From Fragilaria crotonensis (lineage: Eukaryota; Bacillariophyta; Fragilariophyceae; Fragilariales; Fragilariaceae): a stretch of DNA of 64,000 bases. Below, one piece after another: positions 11,911 to 21,969 of this stretch. Under the pieces are notes generated by a model. It worked only from the letters and a program-made list of their open reading frames with translations. It did no database searches and had not been told where the DNA came from. Numbering within the stretch: the stretch's first letter is position 1; every line of letters starts with the position of its first letter. The DNA is taken from assembly GCA_022925895.1 (NCBI GenBank), contig JAKSYS010000095.1, positions 60,918 through 124,917 on the forward strand, given 5' to 3'. A program made the translations under genes and the position numbers.

Positions 11911-12640
11911 ATGCTACAGAGACGCAAGGCTCCCTCATCTGCATCATCGCTTGTACTTCCAATCACGACATCAGATTCGTCAATGGGCAAAAGATCACGG
12001 CGAGAGGAGGGATGTTCCTTTTGCGGGCCCAAGTTTTGGTCGGTCATGGTACTCATCGTCATGTCACTACTTATAGTCTTTTGCATTCAACAATTCACGA
12101 ATACATCGGGATTGACATCGCCAACACCGTTTTCAGAGCGAGGCTTGAAACCTCTCCCTTTGTCTCAATTTCCGACGCTCAATACAGCCTTTGCGCAATC
12201 TGATTTGGTGGGGCTCTATTTCGCAGCATCCTGGTGTCCCATGTCGACGGGCCCAACGAATCTGTTGGGAGAAATCTTTGGCGAATTCATGGCCAACGAC
12301 CCATCCAAATTTGCTCTGGTGTATGTGTCATCAGACACTGATGCACAATCCATGGCATCGTACATGAAACCCGGTTGGTTGGGTGTACCATTTGATTCCG
12401 CGGAACGCACTGGACTCAAGAACATTTTTCCGTGTGTGCCCAACGGGAATTGCAACAATTGGAAATGGAACGCAAATACGAAATCCCATCCCTATTCCTG
12501 TTTGATAGTGCGACACGTGGTCTCATTAGCACTCACGGGTGCAGGACCTGAAGAACTACCCATCGATGGTGGTGTACGATGTATGGAAGGGAATGCAAGG
12601 GGTTGTACGGGGATTGTCGGAGAAGTATGTAGATGAATGA
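11911..12640 (+). pseudogene. Nucleoredoxin/tryparedoxin-like protein, two frameshifts
   Basis: The ATG at 11911 starts a protein with a cytosolic N-terminus, one membrane helix (VMVLIVMSLLIVFCIQQF) and a thioredoxin-8 domain: LVGLYFAASWCP, then FALVYVSSDTD and a WLGVPF block. Around 12420 the frame shifts and the family's next segment (FSVCAQRELQQLEME, IPSLFLFDSATRG) continues in another frame. A second shift near 12548 gives DLKNYPSMVVYDVWKG and a stop at 12640. The redox motif is WCPMST, so the second Cys of the usual WCPPC is missing. The family reduces disulfides. This copy is single-Cys at best and either a pseudogene or hit by sequencing errors. Confidence 0.7.
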
Positions 12641-13194
12641 TTTGGCTAGATGTTGTTCGCATTGCTTTATGTTGTACAGTGACGTGTCGTCTTGTGTTGC
12701 GGCATCATTACCATTTGGATAGTGACCAAGAGTTCGACCGTGCACATGGAGAATATGGCGCGACTTCGGCTCGTATGATGTTGGAGAAGCATTTACCTGC
12801 ATTCTGATGACTGCTTGTTAGGCTGTATCATAATTTATCGTTGTGACCACATCCATTGCTCTGATGCAGCAGGCATGATCACACATGATCACATGATGCT
12901 TCATCAATAGGGTTGGGAGAATGCGGATTTAAACATGGCCAAGAATTGCTTGAACGGGACTGAGTAAGGTTAGCGTTACTCGTTACTCGTAAGCAATGGC
13001 AACCGTCGTGCTGCACGTCTGGGTTCAGTTGTAACTGCTGATGACATACTGATTGATTCACGCAATGACAGTTGCTTGCGATTCGATTGCCCGATTTTGC
13101 TATTTTCATCGTCCAGCTTGATAACGCCACAATCATTAGCAGCGTTACGAGCGTCGCGGTAAATCTCGAACAGTACAGTCGATTTGAGTGGCTA
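12641..13194. other. Intergenic region
   Basis: No gene supported. It contains a short imperfect repeat of ATGATCACA near 12.88 kb. An in-frame non-ATG extension of the next gene begins at 13072, but no targeting sequence or conserved segment supports using it. Confidence 0.4.
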
Positions 13195-13806
13195 ATGATT
13201 CCAGGTCGGTTCCCTGCTTCGACAAGATGGCATAGATACGTCATTGTCTGTTCGCTGGTTCTTTTCGTGGCGAGTTTCCCCATGCAAGGAGCCAACGGAT
13301 TTGCAATCCACTCTTCTTGTACCACAAGGACACGATCCTTTTCATCCAGAACTCTTCATCAAATGGCAAATCATGACAATGACTTTTGGAAAAGTCGATT
13401 GGAATCTGCAGATCCCGTGGAAATTCGCCTTGACGCCACGCTCGCTGCCTGTCATTCCTTGGCACGCTATCTGGCATACGACATGAGTTTGCCTCCAAAA
13501 GCGATACCAGGTTTTGAGGTCGCAGACATTGTCATGCTGGTAAACACATTTACTTCGGCTCTGGTTCTGGCCATGATCTGGACATTAGTGGGACTAGGAA
13601 CTCGTCTCTTTGAGGCGGCGACTCAAGAGATGCAGAGCTGGTCCCGTCTTGCGCTTACCACTCTCGTGGCAGGACCTCTATGGTTAATTTTGGAACTACT
13701 TTTCAATGGCCTGCTGTATCAGATGGAAATGCACCCGTACGAATCATTGCAGGATCGTTGGGACTTTTCGCTACCATGGGACTTGGAAGAATCGTTTCGT
13801 CGTTGA
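13195..13806 (+). CDS. Plastid-targeted two-helix membrane protein, function unknown
   Basis: I chose the ATG at 13195 because it gives a bipartite signal: a basic N-terminus, the helix YVIVCSLVLFVASFP, and an ANGF site before AIHSS. The frame is open back to 13072 without an ATG. The mature protein has a charged segment (FWKSRLESADPVEIRLDATL), then two hydrophobic helices, TFTSALVLAMIWTLVGLGTR and LALTTLVAGPLWLILELLFN, and an acidic, aromatic C-terminus. About 203 residues. I do not recognise the family. A short integral thylakoid or envelope protein is the most the sequence supports. Confidence 0.65.
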   Translation: MIPGRFPASTRWHRYVIVCSLVLFVASFPMQGANGFAIHSSCTTRTRSFSSRTLHQMANHDNDFWKSRLESADPVEIRLDATLAACHSLARYLAYDMSLPPKAIPGFEVADIVMLVNTFTSALVLAMIWTLVGLGTRLFEAATQEMQSWSRLALTTLVAGPLWLILELLFNGLLYQMEMHPYESLQDRWDFSLPWDLEESFRR

Positions 13807-14052
13807 TATGATGCAGCAACCTCGTGGATGAACGTGCGATCATGTTTGGCTAGATCAGAACAGTTTGCACACTCCATGTCCCAGGTAGCAGAATGCTTCT
13901 TCGTACATTTATATCCCGATGCGGCGAGTCAAGAGTTTTGTGGTGCCAAATCTGAAACAGTCAAGTGGACTTCTCCAACGAAAGGCTACATCGAATTGTA
14001 GAAACATGGATGGGTTTGTGAACTAGTAAGCGTTCGCCATGTCGCAGTCAAC

Positions 14053-15455
14053 CTATTCCTTATCAAAATACAAACCACGAGTTACATCTGTCAAGCCCGA
14101 ATCAAAGAAGTGGTGACCTGCGAGGTCCGCATGAGCCGCTTTATGGACGATATCGTCCTCTCTACTACGGTGAATGGTAGGCGAAGCCAGAATAGGTGCT
14201 CGTATCGCGTTCCGGTGAGAGTCCCTGCAATGCTCCGAGATTGGCATATCCTTCACTGCCAATTCGGCTTTGTTGGCACCGGCGTCCCATGGCTGACGGC
14301 AATTCGGACAAGTTGCCTTTCCTTGAGCTTGACCACGCAACCAGCGATTAATACAATCAGCATGAAAGTGGGTCCCGCACGCCGCGACAATAAGAAAGAG
14401 ATTCCGAGGACTCCGCCATGGCATCGAAACAAATGGGACAATCGGAATCATCGGCCAATGATTTTCGCCCGACATCCACCACACAATCATCAATGCCAGT
14501 CGTCGAAAGCGATGCATATGTTTGCTTCACCTTGTCATTTGCCATGACAGATCTGCCGACACGACGCGACGCCAGGAGCGCAAACATCTCCTGTAGTTCG
14601 CTCCGTAGATATGCTGCTTGATATACCAACGGGGATTCGGGGTCGAGTCCAATGACTTTAAGCATAACAAAGAGAATATGCTTACAAAGATTTCCTTTGC
14701 GTGGTCGGGGCATGAGCATGTTGGTACCTCGTTGATGCGCACGGTATAGACATTTCCCGTCGACCCGAGCACCACAAAATCACAACCCGTCATGCCGTCC
14801 ACCGTGTCGGAACGTTGTACCAAGAAAACTGCTGGCTCCGAACCCGATTGATACGTTCACGAATAGCAATAGTAGGGACAGGTCGATATCGCTTCAGTCG
14901 CTTTTCAGGAATGGCAACGTCTGTCGGTACGGATTGTCCTGTTTTTCGCTTTTGCGGACGTGGGGCCTTGGCTACAGCCGCCGCGGGTGATCGTTTCGAT
15001 CGCTGTACAGGAGACAGTGTCGTGTCTAAGGCCGGCGCTGATGCCGGTTTCAATCGCTTCAGAGGAGGCGGGGCCCTAGCGGCATTCGACACAGTTCTTT
15101 GCATGTCAAAGCTCGTCGATTGCATTTGAGGAGGCCCTGTCATTGTCTCTATCACCGTCGATCGTTTCGAGGCATATCCAGTATGCGTGGCCTCGGCTGT
15201 GACTGGCGGTTGTTTCGAGTCCTTTTGACGACGCGGACCCTTGGCTACTGTTGACTCTGGTGGTTGCCGTATTCCATTTTCAGTGGTCAAACGTATGGCT
15301 GCCGCCGACACAGGTGGTTGCTTTTGATTGACGGCAGACATCGACGATTGGGAGGCTCTCAATCCGTTCAATTCGTGGGTATCGCACAGCGTACTTTTCC
15401 TTCCAGTTGCACGCCGTTTCTGCGTAGAACGCTGCGGGTCAGATGAAGCACTCAT
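14053..15455 (-). pseudogene. SWIM-RING zinc-finger protein (putative E3 ligase), three frameshifts
   Basis: Starts at the ATG at 15455 with a long Pro/Lys-rich disordered region (repeated QPPV and PQK words). Near 14815 the frame shifts into a SWIM segment, FVVLGSTGNVYTVRI then CSCPD. Another shift near 14700 supplies the closing CKH of the SWIM finger (CxC...CxH). A RING finger begins DCPICFDAM near 14430, shifts once more, and ends CGTHFHADC with CPNCRQPW. Such SWIM-RING proteins are ubiquitin ligases (ZSWIM2-like). All zinc ligands are present across the frames. The three single-base breaks either disable the gene or are sequence errors. C-terminal end at 14053. Confidence 0.7.
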
Positions 15456-16285
15456 GGTCAGTTGTCAAGCTGGTGAGATTCATGAAGAACGCACTTGTGG
15501 CGTCAAGACTACAAGTTGGTATTCACAAGTACCGGAATGCTTGTGCTGAGTATCATACTCAAAGTGCTATGCATACACAATACACATGGTTCAACGTTGA
15601 ACGTACTGGGTACTCGTAGTCTACTACCACGTACAAATCGGTACTCGTAGTAGAGCTGTGGCTCCGCGTTTGAATACTCCAGTAGAGTCGTACTTGTACC
15701 AGTAGAGGAAAAAAATTGGTTTCAAGTAGACTACAGAGTGAACTGGTTGTTCAATAAAAGCTAACGGATGTGGAGGTTGCAACAAGTAGTTGCAGTCAGT
15801 TGAACGGGTTAGTCAATTGAAGCGCCCTGCTTACGTCGTACCTGGTACTGGTCAGTGCTAGAGAAGTTGAATGTGGCATGGCGCCAGGCGCCAGGCGCCT
15901 TGCATTGCGGCGGTTCAGTTTTTCGGAGAACGCTAACACAACTATTGTACAACTATGCTGTGCCTACCTATCGTGCCAGGAAGTGTTGCCCCTGAATCGT
16001 GACTCTTCAGCTTTTCAATGTATCATCCATGATAAACAAGCTGACACTCGAGCACTCGCTGAAATCATAGTCTCAATTCTGTGACGTATAGTACAAGGTT
16101 GGAAAACTTGCAGCATCCATCAGTTGGGAGTTGGGAAGCCATGTCGCAGCGCTTCGATCACCATATTAATCTTAACTTATTGCTTCTCTGAGATTCAGAA
16201 TTCATGGTAGAGTATGATATCAGGCGGATCCAACCAAAACAGAACAAATTTTCCGTACAAGTACATAAAGACAACGGAAAGGGGC
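15456..16285. other. Intergenic region, GTAC-rich
   Basis: No gene supported. The segment from 15580 to 15860 is dense in GTACT/AGTAC words (tagtagagtcgtacttgtac and similar). A tandem GGCGCCA repeat occurs at about 15.88 kb. The next feature is the 5S rRNA gene on the minus strand. Confidence 0.45.
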
Positions 16286-16289
16286 AAAA
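16286..16289 (-). terminator. Pol III T4 terminator of 5S copy 1
   Basis: Four T residues on the minus strand immediately after the 3' end of the 5S sequence. Confidence 0.75.
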
Positions 16290-16404
16290 GAACAACACCC
16301 GGGATTCCAACGTGGTCCCCCACCGTAGTACTAACCAGGCCCGACGATGCTTAACTTCGCTGAGCAGACGGGAAGCGGTGCTGTCATCGTGGTATGGTCG
16401 TTCC
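16290..16404 (-). rRNA. 5S ribosomal RNA, copy 1
   Basis: Read on the minus strand, the sequence begins GGAACGACCATACCACGATG, contains AGCGAAGTTAAGC (the conserved box around the A-box) and GGGCCTGGTTAGTACT, and ends GGGTGTTGTTC. The first and last bases pair (GAACGAC with GTTGTTC), as in 5S helix I. A run of four T follows directly, as expected for an RNA polymerase III terminator. It stands alone, not in a tandem array or an rDNA unit. Confidence 0.9.
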
Positions 16405-16418
16405 TGACATACGGATAT

Positions 16419-16431
16419 TCATCAAAATATA
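16419..16431 (-). promoter_or_regulatory. TATA-like upstream element of 5S copy 1
   Basis: TATATTTTGATGA on the minus strand, 14 nt upstream of the 5S 5' end. The same 13-mer sits at the same spacing upstream of the second 5S copy, while other flanking sequence differs. This points to a conserved upstream promoter element. Confidence 0.65.
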
Positions 16432-16763
16432 TAAATACTATCAATACTTTAACATGTTGTTCGGTCGCCTGTGTTGGCGGGGTCTGGGTTTTGTGTCTCC
16501 TTTTTCGTGTCCGCGGTCTGTCGTCGTGTTCTTGTTTGAGACACCTTGGCCTGCCGCCATCGAATTTCCTCCTTGAAATTACTGTTACAAAAGTTACTCA
16601 CACTCGTCCAGAGTTCTATTTTGATTTTTGGAGATTGATCATGACGAAGGGCGGGGCCGGAAGAAGTCAATACTGTACCTCCAATCCTGCCCTTTCGATC
16701 GAAACCGCCATCATCTCGATTTCAGAAGTTGCTCAAAGATCTCAGAGGGACCTTCGTGGTTGA
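16432..16763. other. Region between the 5S gene and the helical-repeat protein gene
   Basis: No gene supported. Small open frames overlap here on both strands, but none has a family motif or sensible composition. Confidence 0.4.
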
Positions 16764-19316
16764 ATGCGAACAATAATGAAGTTACAACTGATGCTTGCCT
16801 CTCGGTTGATTTATTTGTTCTCCATCATTAATGCAATCATTGCATTTACTTCGCCCCTCTTGCCTGCTAGATACGACCTGAGGTTAGGCCGAGGAAACGT
16901 GTTTCTATCATCCCAATCCTCTGAAGGATTGGCAGTCCTCAACAACTCTGCGTACTCCCTCCTCACTGATGAGGCAAAATACATTCGTGCCATCCGTGCT
17001 TGTGATAGCGCCGCCGAAGTTCAAGATGTACTCGATCGCGCCACGGATCCAATAAGTCCGAATATGGCCGCGGCAGCCATGCGAACCATGATTAAGTTTG
17101 ATCGAAACAGTCAAGTCACATCCAAAGCCTTGCCGATGTTGATGAAAGTCGCTGGGTCAAGCGTTGTCGCGTACAGCAAACAAGATGAGAATCAAAACAT
17201 GACGATCACTGCAATACAAGATGTCTTATATTCACTATCCCTATTAAAAAAAGAAGCAACGGTTCCTCTGGCAACTTTGATTTGTGAAATCATGACTTGC
17301 GACCTATCTCGGGTGCTTGACAAACTTGAAACTCGCCGTCTTGTCGAAATCATGGAGGCTGCTCGCAGCTTGTCTCTAAAGAATCACCCCAAACTCTTCG
17401 ACGCCATAGCTGCACAGCTTTCGAAGGCAGATGCTGTGGGAAAGCTTGCACCCTCCAAAATATGTGAGGCCTTATTACCACTATCGTCATACCCCGACGC
17501 TTTGGTACGGTTCCTTCGACGATTGCGAAAACATGCAGTTCGAAAGGAGCTTAACTCCCGCCATATTACAATGGCAATTCGAGCCGCGGCAATACTACGA
17601 GATGAGGTTCCGCATCTCCTCGACGAGATTCAAGTTATGGCGTACACGCTTGTGAATCGGGAATTGTCTCGACCCATCCTCGGCAACACAACTACGCTTG
17701 TAACACAGTTATCGGCACACCAAGCAACGACTGTCTTACACGCGATTTCCAAGTTTGAATGGGGTGAAGTGCCGGTCACTGTCGATCTATATCGACTGAT
17801 TTGCCAGAGTTCACAGCTTGCTCCAGTGGATGTGACGTTGACTCTTCAATCCATGTCGAACTTTAAAAACAACAACCCGGACACGGCAGTGCAACTAGGT
17901 AGTCAATTGCTACGATGGTTAAAGGATGGCCACCCCATCAAACTGCGGCAGATGAACATGATTCTCACGTCGGTTTTTCGTCAATACAATGGAAATCCTA
18001 CCGTCTGGAGCGTCTACGAAGCGGCGCTGACACAATTTCTGTCGTCAGAACCGTATAAAACTCAGTTCCAAAACGACGCTCGTGAATTTGATATTGCCAC
18101 GTGTGTATGGTTTCTCTCGGAGGCGGGAATCGAGCGGGATGTTGACATTGGAAAAGCATTAGGGAATGCGCTTCTGTTGATGTCGTCTGAGAACTTGGAT
18201 CCAGCGTCGTTTGTCATGGCAATACGCTACGCCGTCAAAATGTATGCGAGGGTGAATTCGAACATTTTGCGCCCCTATCTGGAAGCTGCCAAGCAAACGT
18301 GTCGGGGGGAATTTTTGGAGCGCCTTGAAAGTCGAGATCTTAGTTTTCTTGTGGAAGCTCTCGTGATTGCCAAGTGCACTCACGAAGGATTATTTGTGAG
18401 GCTGGCCCAGGCTGCCACTCGACCACATATTGTGGATGAATGCACGCCATCATCCGCTCGTCGTATCATGAGTTCCTTTGCGACAGTTGCAACCCGGATA
18501 GCAAGCCCAGAACTTCACGAATACCAGCGACAGATATTTGAATTGCTAGGAGCCAGCTTGCTGACCACGCAGCTCATGCCCTACGAAGCGGCCGACGCTG
18601 TTTTTTCGTACGCCAAGGCTGGATACATTTCCGACATGGGGGTCTTTGATCACGTGGTCGATCTTGTGGGCCAAAATCTGGGTAGCCTGTCGACGCAACA
18701 AGTGTCGAAATGTCTGTGGGCGTGTGGGAAAATGTACGCATGGGAACGGTCGGCTGAGATACAAGCTCCGCCCTACCTGGCCACCGCGAAGGCGTACACG
18801 AAGCACCTATCATCCAGAGAGGCGGAACTATCGGCCAAAGATCTTGCTCAATGTCTCTGGGCCATGGGAAGACTTGCGATCAATGATGAAACTGCAACAA
18901 AGGCTTTTGCGACACGAGCCAAGGTGATTCTCCCATCCTGCTTTGCATGCGAGGCATCTAACATTGTTTGGGGACTCTCCAAGGTCGGCTTTGATGACGA
19001 TGATGTCATGGTCAGCATATCGCGGCGTATGCTTGATGCGGACATACATGCGTCTCCTGAAGAAGCGGCTTGCGTGCTTTACGCCCTTGGCAATGCCGGT
19101 ATTCGAGAAGATGAGGTATTCGAGCATCTTACTGAGATTATGATGACGCAGGTGGAGTCTGTTGGTGCGCAAGCCATGGCGAACGCCTTGTGGGCTCATA
19201 ATGTGGTGGGGAAGCTGCCTCCACCTGCACTTTTACAATCATGGGCTTCGGATAAACTCGGTCTGGTTGGATTTCTACCACTTCTTCCAGATTATGAATG
19301 GGACTCCACAGGGTAA
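16764..19316 (+). CDS. Plastid-targeted helical-repeat protein (FASTK/OPR-like, putative RNA-binding)
   Basis: 850 residues from the ATG at 16764 (a second Met at residue 5). The N-terminus has a signal peptide ending NAIIAF before TSPLLPAR, an ASAF-like plastid site. The rest is a long array of paired helices with the degenerate consensus seen in FASTK, OPR and RAP-family organelle RNA factors, clearest at the C-terminus: VSKCLWACGKM, LAQCLWAMGRL, ASNIVWGLSKVG, AACVLYALGNAG and MANALWAHNVVG, spaced about 35-40 residues apart. No terminal RAP domain is visible. Family members control processing or translation of particular organelle RNAs; that role is inferred. The frame is intact and its stop lies 45 bp from the converging carrier gene. 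Confidence 0.75.
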   Translation: MRTIMKLQLMLASRLIYLFSIINAIIAFTSPLLPARYDLRLGRGNVFLSSQSSEGLAVLNNSAYSLLTDEAKYIRAIRACDSAAEVQDVLDRATDPISPNMAAAAMRTMIKFDRNSQVTSKALPMLMKVAGSSVVAYSKQDENQNMTITAIQDVLYSLSLLKKEATVPLATLICEIMTCDLSRVLDKLETRRLVEIMEAARSLSLKNHPKLFDAIAAQLSKADAVGKLAPSKICEALLPLSSYPDALVRFLRRLRKHAVRKELNSRHITMAIRAAAILRDEVPHLLDEIQVMAYTLVNRELSRPILGNTTTLVTQLSAHQATTVLHAISKFEWGEVPVTVDLYRLICQSSQLAPVDVTLTLQSMSNFKNNNPDTAVQLGSQLLRWLKDGHPIKLRQMNMILTSVFRQYNGNPTVWSVYEAALTQFLSSEPYKTQFQNDAREFDIATCVWFLSEAGIERDVDIGKALGNALLLMSSENLDPASFVMAIRYAVKMYARVNSNILRPYLEAAKQTCRGEFLERLESRDLSFLVEALVIAKCTHEGLFVRLAQAATRPHIVDECTPSSARRIMSSFATVATRIASPELHEYQRQIFELLGASLLTTQLMPYEAADAVFSYAKAGYISDMGVFDHVVDLVGQNLGSLSTQQVSKCLWACGKMYAWERSAEIQAPPYLATAKAYTKHLSSREAELSAKDLAQCLWAMGRLAINDETATKAFATRAKVILPSCFACEASNIVWGLSKVGFDDDDVMVSISRRMLDADIHASPEEAACVLYALGNAGIREDEVFEHLTEIMMTQVESVGAQAMANALWAHNVVGKLPPPALLQSWASDKLGLVGFLPLLPDYEWDSTG

Positions 19317-19361
19317 GGCATCTAGACTACAGAACCACACACCTAGTAGTGTTTGGTCCCC

Positions 19362-20579
19362 TTACTGCGGTCCTCCTACCTGTTGAAAGTAGCGCCATAG
19401 TACACTGAAAACTCCACCTTGAATGGCGTTCGTCAGGAGACGCGTTTGCAATCCTCGTCCTAACAGTCCCGCGACGCCGTCCGTTTCAATGATCATGGCA
19501 ACGATTTCTGGGTACGTGAGTTCTGTCTTCGTTCCGCTATCGTTATCACCATCACCCAGTCCTGCCGTTTGTTTTGTTGTCTTGATCACTCGAAGACTAT
19601 TTGAAACACAGTCTGATACACACGACGCGCAAAGTCCAAGAGCGGCCGAACGCACCAAGGATAACAACAAATCATCACTTGCCGTGACTACTGGCAACTG
19701 AGCATCGAGCGCGTTGTATGTGAGGAACCAAGGAAAGTGACCAGCTGCCGTAGCAGCGGCCGATGCTAGGGCTCCCTGATAGAGCGGTGATGGGCCTTCC
19801 TTAAGGACCTTGGCCCAAAGGCGTTGCAGACCATCGGCGCCTTCCACTTGCATGGCAGTTTTGGAGGTATCAATTGGCATTAGGAGTATGCGAAAGGCAC
19901 CGGCAGCAGCACTGCCTGCAGCAGTCTTCAAAGGAAGAGGCAATCCAGAGGTAGCAGTCAGACTGTCTAGAAGAGAGAGGATCCCCACATTGGCGGCCGT
20001 GTCTCCAAATCGAGTCAAGGGACCTTGAAGAAGGGCAAAGGGCAACCCTTGATAAAGGCGTGGAATACCTCCTTCGGCCCAGAGAGTCTTGAGTGACGAA
20101 CCCAGATCACCGCCATAGCGATATTGATAATTCATAGCCGTTCTCATCCACATGAGGGAGCACACTTGCACAACCGCAGCCGCAGCACCTGCTTTTCCTC
20201 CGCCGAGCGCCTTTTTGGACGCTTTCGTGAGGATGGCTCTCCAATCCACGGCGAGCGCCAGCAACTCGGAATCCAGAAACTCCGTCGACGGATCCACGCC
20301 GACACTCGGATCCGCAGCAATAGCCTCAGTAGGAAAATCTAGTCCAAGAAGGAAAGTTGTTGTTGCCAGAATGCCCAACACAGAACGTCGCGATTCTTCC
20401 GCGCCTTGGAATTTCTCTGTGCTATATTCAACTACCTTTTCTGAGTCAACGAATGCAACTTTCGTCGCTTGTCGACTTGGGGAAGGGGAAACCAGGGCGT
20501 TTGAGCCGTGATGAATAACAAGGAGGACAGCGAGGAACTGCACAGTGGCACAACAATGTCGTCTCATCGTGACGGCCAT
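19362..20579 (-). CDS. Mitochondrial-carrier-family protein with plastid signal and a Tat-like segment
   Basis: 405 residues from the ATG at 20579. Residues 1-30 form a signal peptide ending SNAL before VSPSPS. A second hydrophobic segment follows a twin arginine (SRRSVLGILATTTFLLGLDF), resembling thylakoid Tat signals, and ends at EAIAADP. The carrier fold begins near residue 125. Carrier signatures are seen as PIDTSK (PxDxxK, second repeat), LYQGLPFALLQGPLTRFGD in the first repeat and GLLGRGLQTRLLTNAIQGG in the third. Carriers exchange small metabolites or nucleotides across membranes. Here the location should be a plastid membrane. The order plastid signal, Tat-like segment, carrier is unusual. 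Confidence 0.75.
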   Translation of the reverse strand: MAVTMRRHCCATVQFLAVLLVIHHGSNALVSPSPSRQATKVAFVDSEKVVEYSTEKFQGAEESRRSVLGILATTTFLLGLDFPTEAIAADPSVGVDPSTEFLDSELLALAVDWRAILTKASKKALGGGKAGAAAAVVQVCSLMWMRTAMNYQYRYGGDLGSSLKTLWAEGGIPRLYQGLPFALLQGPLTRFGDTAANVGILSLLDSLTATSGLPLPLKTAAGSAAAGAFRILLMPIDTSKTAMQVEGADGLQRLWAKVLKEGPSPLYQGALASAAATAAGHFPWFLTYNALDAQLPVVTASDDLLLSLVRSAALGLCASCVSDCVSNSLRVIKTTKQTAGLGDGDNDSGTKTELTYPEIVAMIIETDGVAGLLGRGLQTRLLTNAIQGGVFSVLWRYFQQVGGPQ

Positions 20580-20914
20580 CGTGAATTTGAGTTAATGATC
20601 TTGTGCCGTGATTTACAGATCGTATTCTGAGGACTGCATTACTACAGTACCTCCATGGAACTACCGGTAGTAGAGCCAAGGGTAGCGGTCAAGTAGTAAG
20701 TAGAACTCAGTACTCCCGTACACTACTGCAGGTGATGGCCGGCTCGATTAGTGGACATACACGGGCTCTCACTATACGTATGCATACCGGTTGTGTGATG
20801 TGTGATGAGCGACCTGAAATTCAGCGAACATCCTGCTATAAATTCCCGTCATATTCTACGATACATACTGAAACGCCTCTCTAAGGTCAATGCTCGATGT
20901 AGTACACAAACTCC
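20580..20914. other. Divergent promoter region
   Basis: 335 bp between the starts of the carrier and EI24-like genes. It is rich in GTACT words and CTACTG near 20.64-20.75 kb. The sequence TGCTATAAATTC near 20832 could be a TATA-type element for the EI24-like gene. No other structure seen. Confidence 0.35.
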
Positions 20915-21715
20915 ATGACAACAATGCAGTCACGGAGTAGCGGAAGGAGTTCCATGCACTTTCCCTTTGCAGGGTTCTTGTACCTCCTTACATCTCCTTC
21001 AATGTGGGGGACAGTCGTTTGTGTCGCGCTTCTGGGATTGACCGTAGCGTTGACATCGATCATAGTCCTCTTCCTTGTCGCACTCCGACCGCAAGCCGAA
21101 TTGTTTGGCGGTGGTCAATGGTGGAGCTACATGCTGGCTATCATAGCTGTGATTTTCGAAGCTCTGCTCCTCACAATGACAATTCTCAAAATGGTGCACA
21201 CCAAATGTCAAATCAAAATTTTCATCGAAACAATGAAGTTAGAAGGCCAATGGACACCGGACATGAAGGAGCCATCCATAGTTCGAGACTTGAACTGCTG
21301 CAAACTGGGTTTCTTCGTCAAGATAGTTACCTTCCCTCTCAATCTCATACCAATCGCAGGAACCATTGTGTACGCCTTTATTAATGCACCCTTCGCAGCA
21401 CTGGATCTCATGGATATGTACTTTGAAGCCATACACATGGACCCACAGGCACAAATGGTGGAACTCACTGGCGATCATGAACGATCCTGTGGGAAAATGT
21501 ACGCTTCTAGTGCCTACGTTAGATTCGGGTTTGTTGCCATGCTGCTAGAGACTATCCCCATCATGGGACCCGCAGTGTTTTCTCTTTCCAATGCTTGCGG
21601 TGCAGCCTTGTGGGCAAGTGAGATGCAATCCCAAGGAGGGCCGCCGACATTTGGACACGATTCCAAGAATGCCGGGCTAGTTGATTCATCTGCCAGACGA
21701 AGATGTCCTTCTTGA
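20915..21715 (+). CDS. EI24/RRT8-like multi-pass membrane protein
   Basis: 266 residues from the ATG at 20915. After a short Ser/Arg-rich start the domain opens with FAGFLYLLTSPSMW, a form typical of EI24/CysZ-like proteins, then two strong helices (VVCVALLGLTVALTSIIVLF and YMLAIIAVIFEALLLTMTIL). A later FPLNLIPIAGTIVYAFINAP followed by LDLMDMYFE is the signature loop of the group, and a last helix pair follows (FVAMLLETIPIMGPAVFSL). Fungal relatives (RRT8/LDS) associate with lipid droplets or the ER, and animal EI24 is an ER protein. The specific role here is not inferable. The frame is intact. Confidence 0.65.
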   Translation: MTTMQSRSSGRSSMHFPFAGFLYLLTSPSMWGTVVCVALLGLTVALTSIIVLFLVALRPQAELFGGGQWWSYMLAIIAVIFEALLLTMTILKMVHTKCQIKIFIETMKLEGQWTPDMKEPSIVRDLNCCKLGFFVKIVTFPLNLIPIAGTIVYAFINAPFAALDLMDMYFEAIHMDPQAQMVELTGDHERSCGKMYASSAYVRFGFVAMLLETIPIMGPAVFSLSNACGAALWASEMQSQGGPPTFGHDSKNAGLVDSSARRRCPS

Positions 21716-21969
21716 CAATGTTGCTGAGAAATGTGCGATGAGGTGCGAAATCTAGACGTCGGGTTCCTACTAGGTACGTTCATTCCAAGGTGAATTGACG
21801 ACTTTGTGACAGATTTTTTTTTGAAGCAACGCTAATCCGGAGAAATGGAGTGATTCTGGGAAGGGCATCGCCCACTTAGCTGGTTGAACTTGGTCGAAAC
21901 CCCACAGCTACCGAAGAAAATAATTAAGGAAACGACTGCTAGTTGTAGGTTGAGTGTGATAACTTAATC

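Noticed and set aside
16204-16763. Plus-strand open frames over the first 5S gene (and similar at 41.56-42.45 kb)
   Set aside because: They lie antisense to 5S rRNA and share sequence only because both copies are rRNA.
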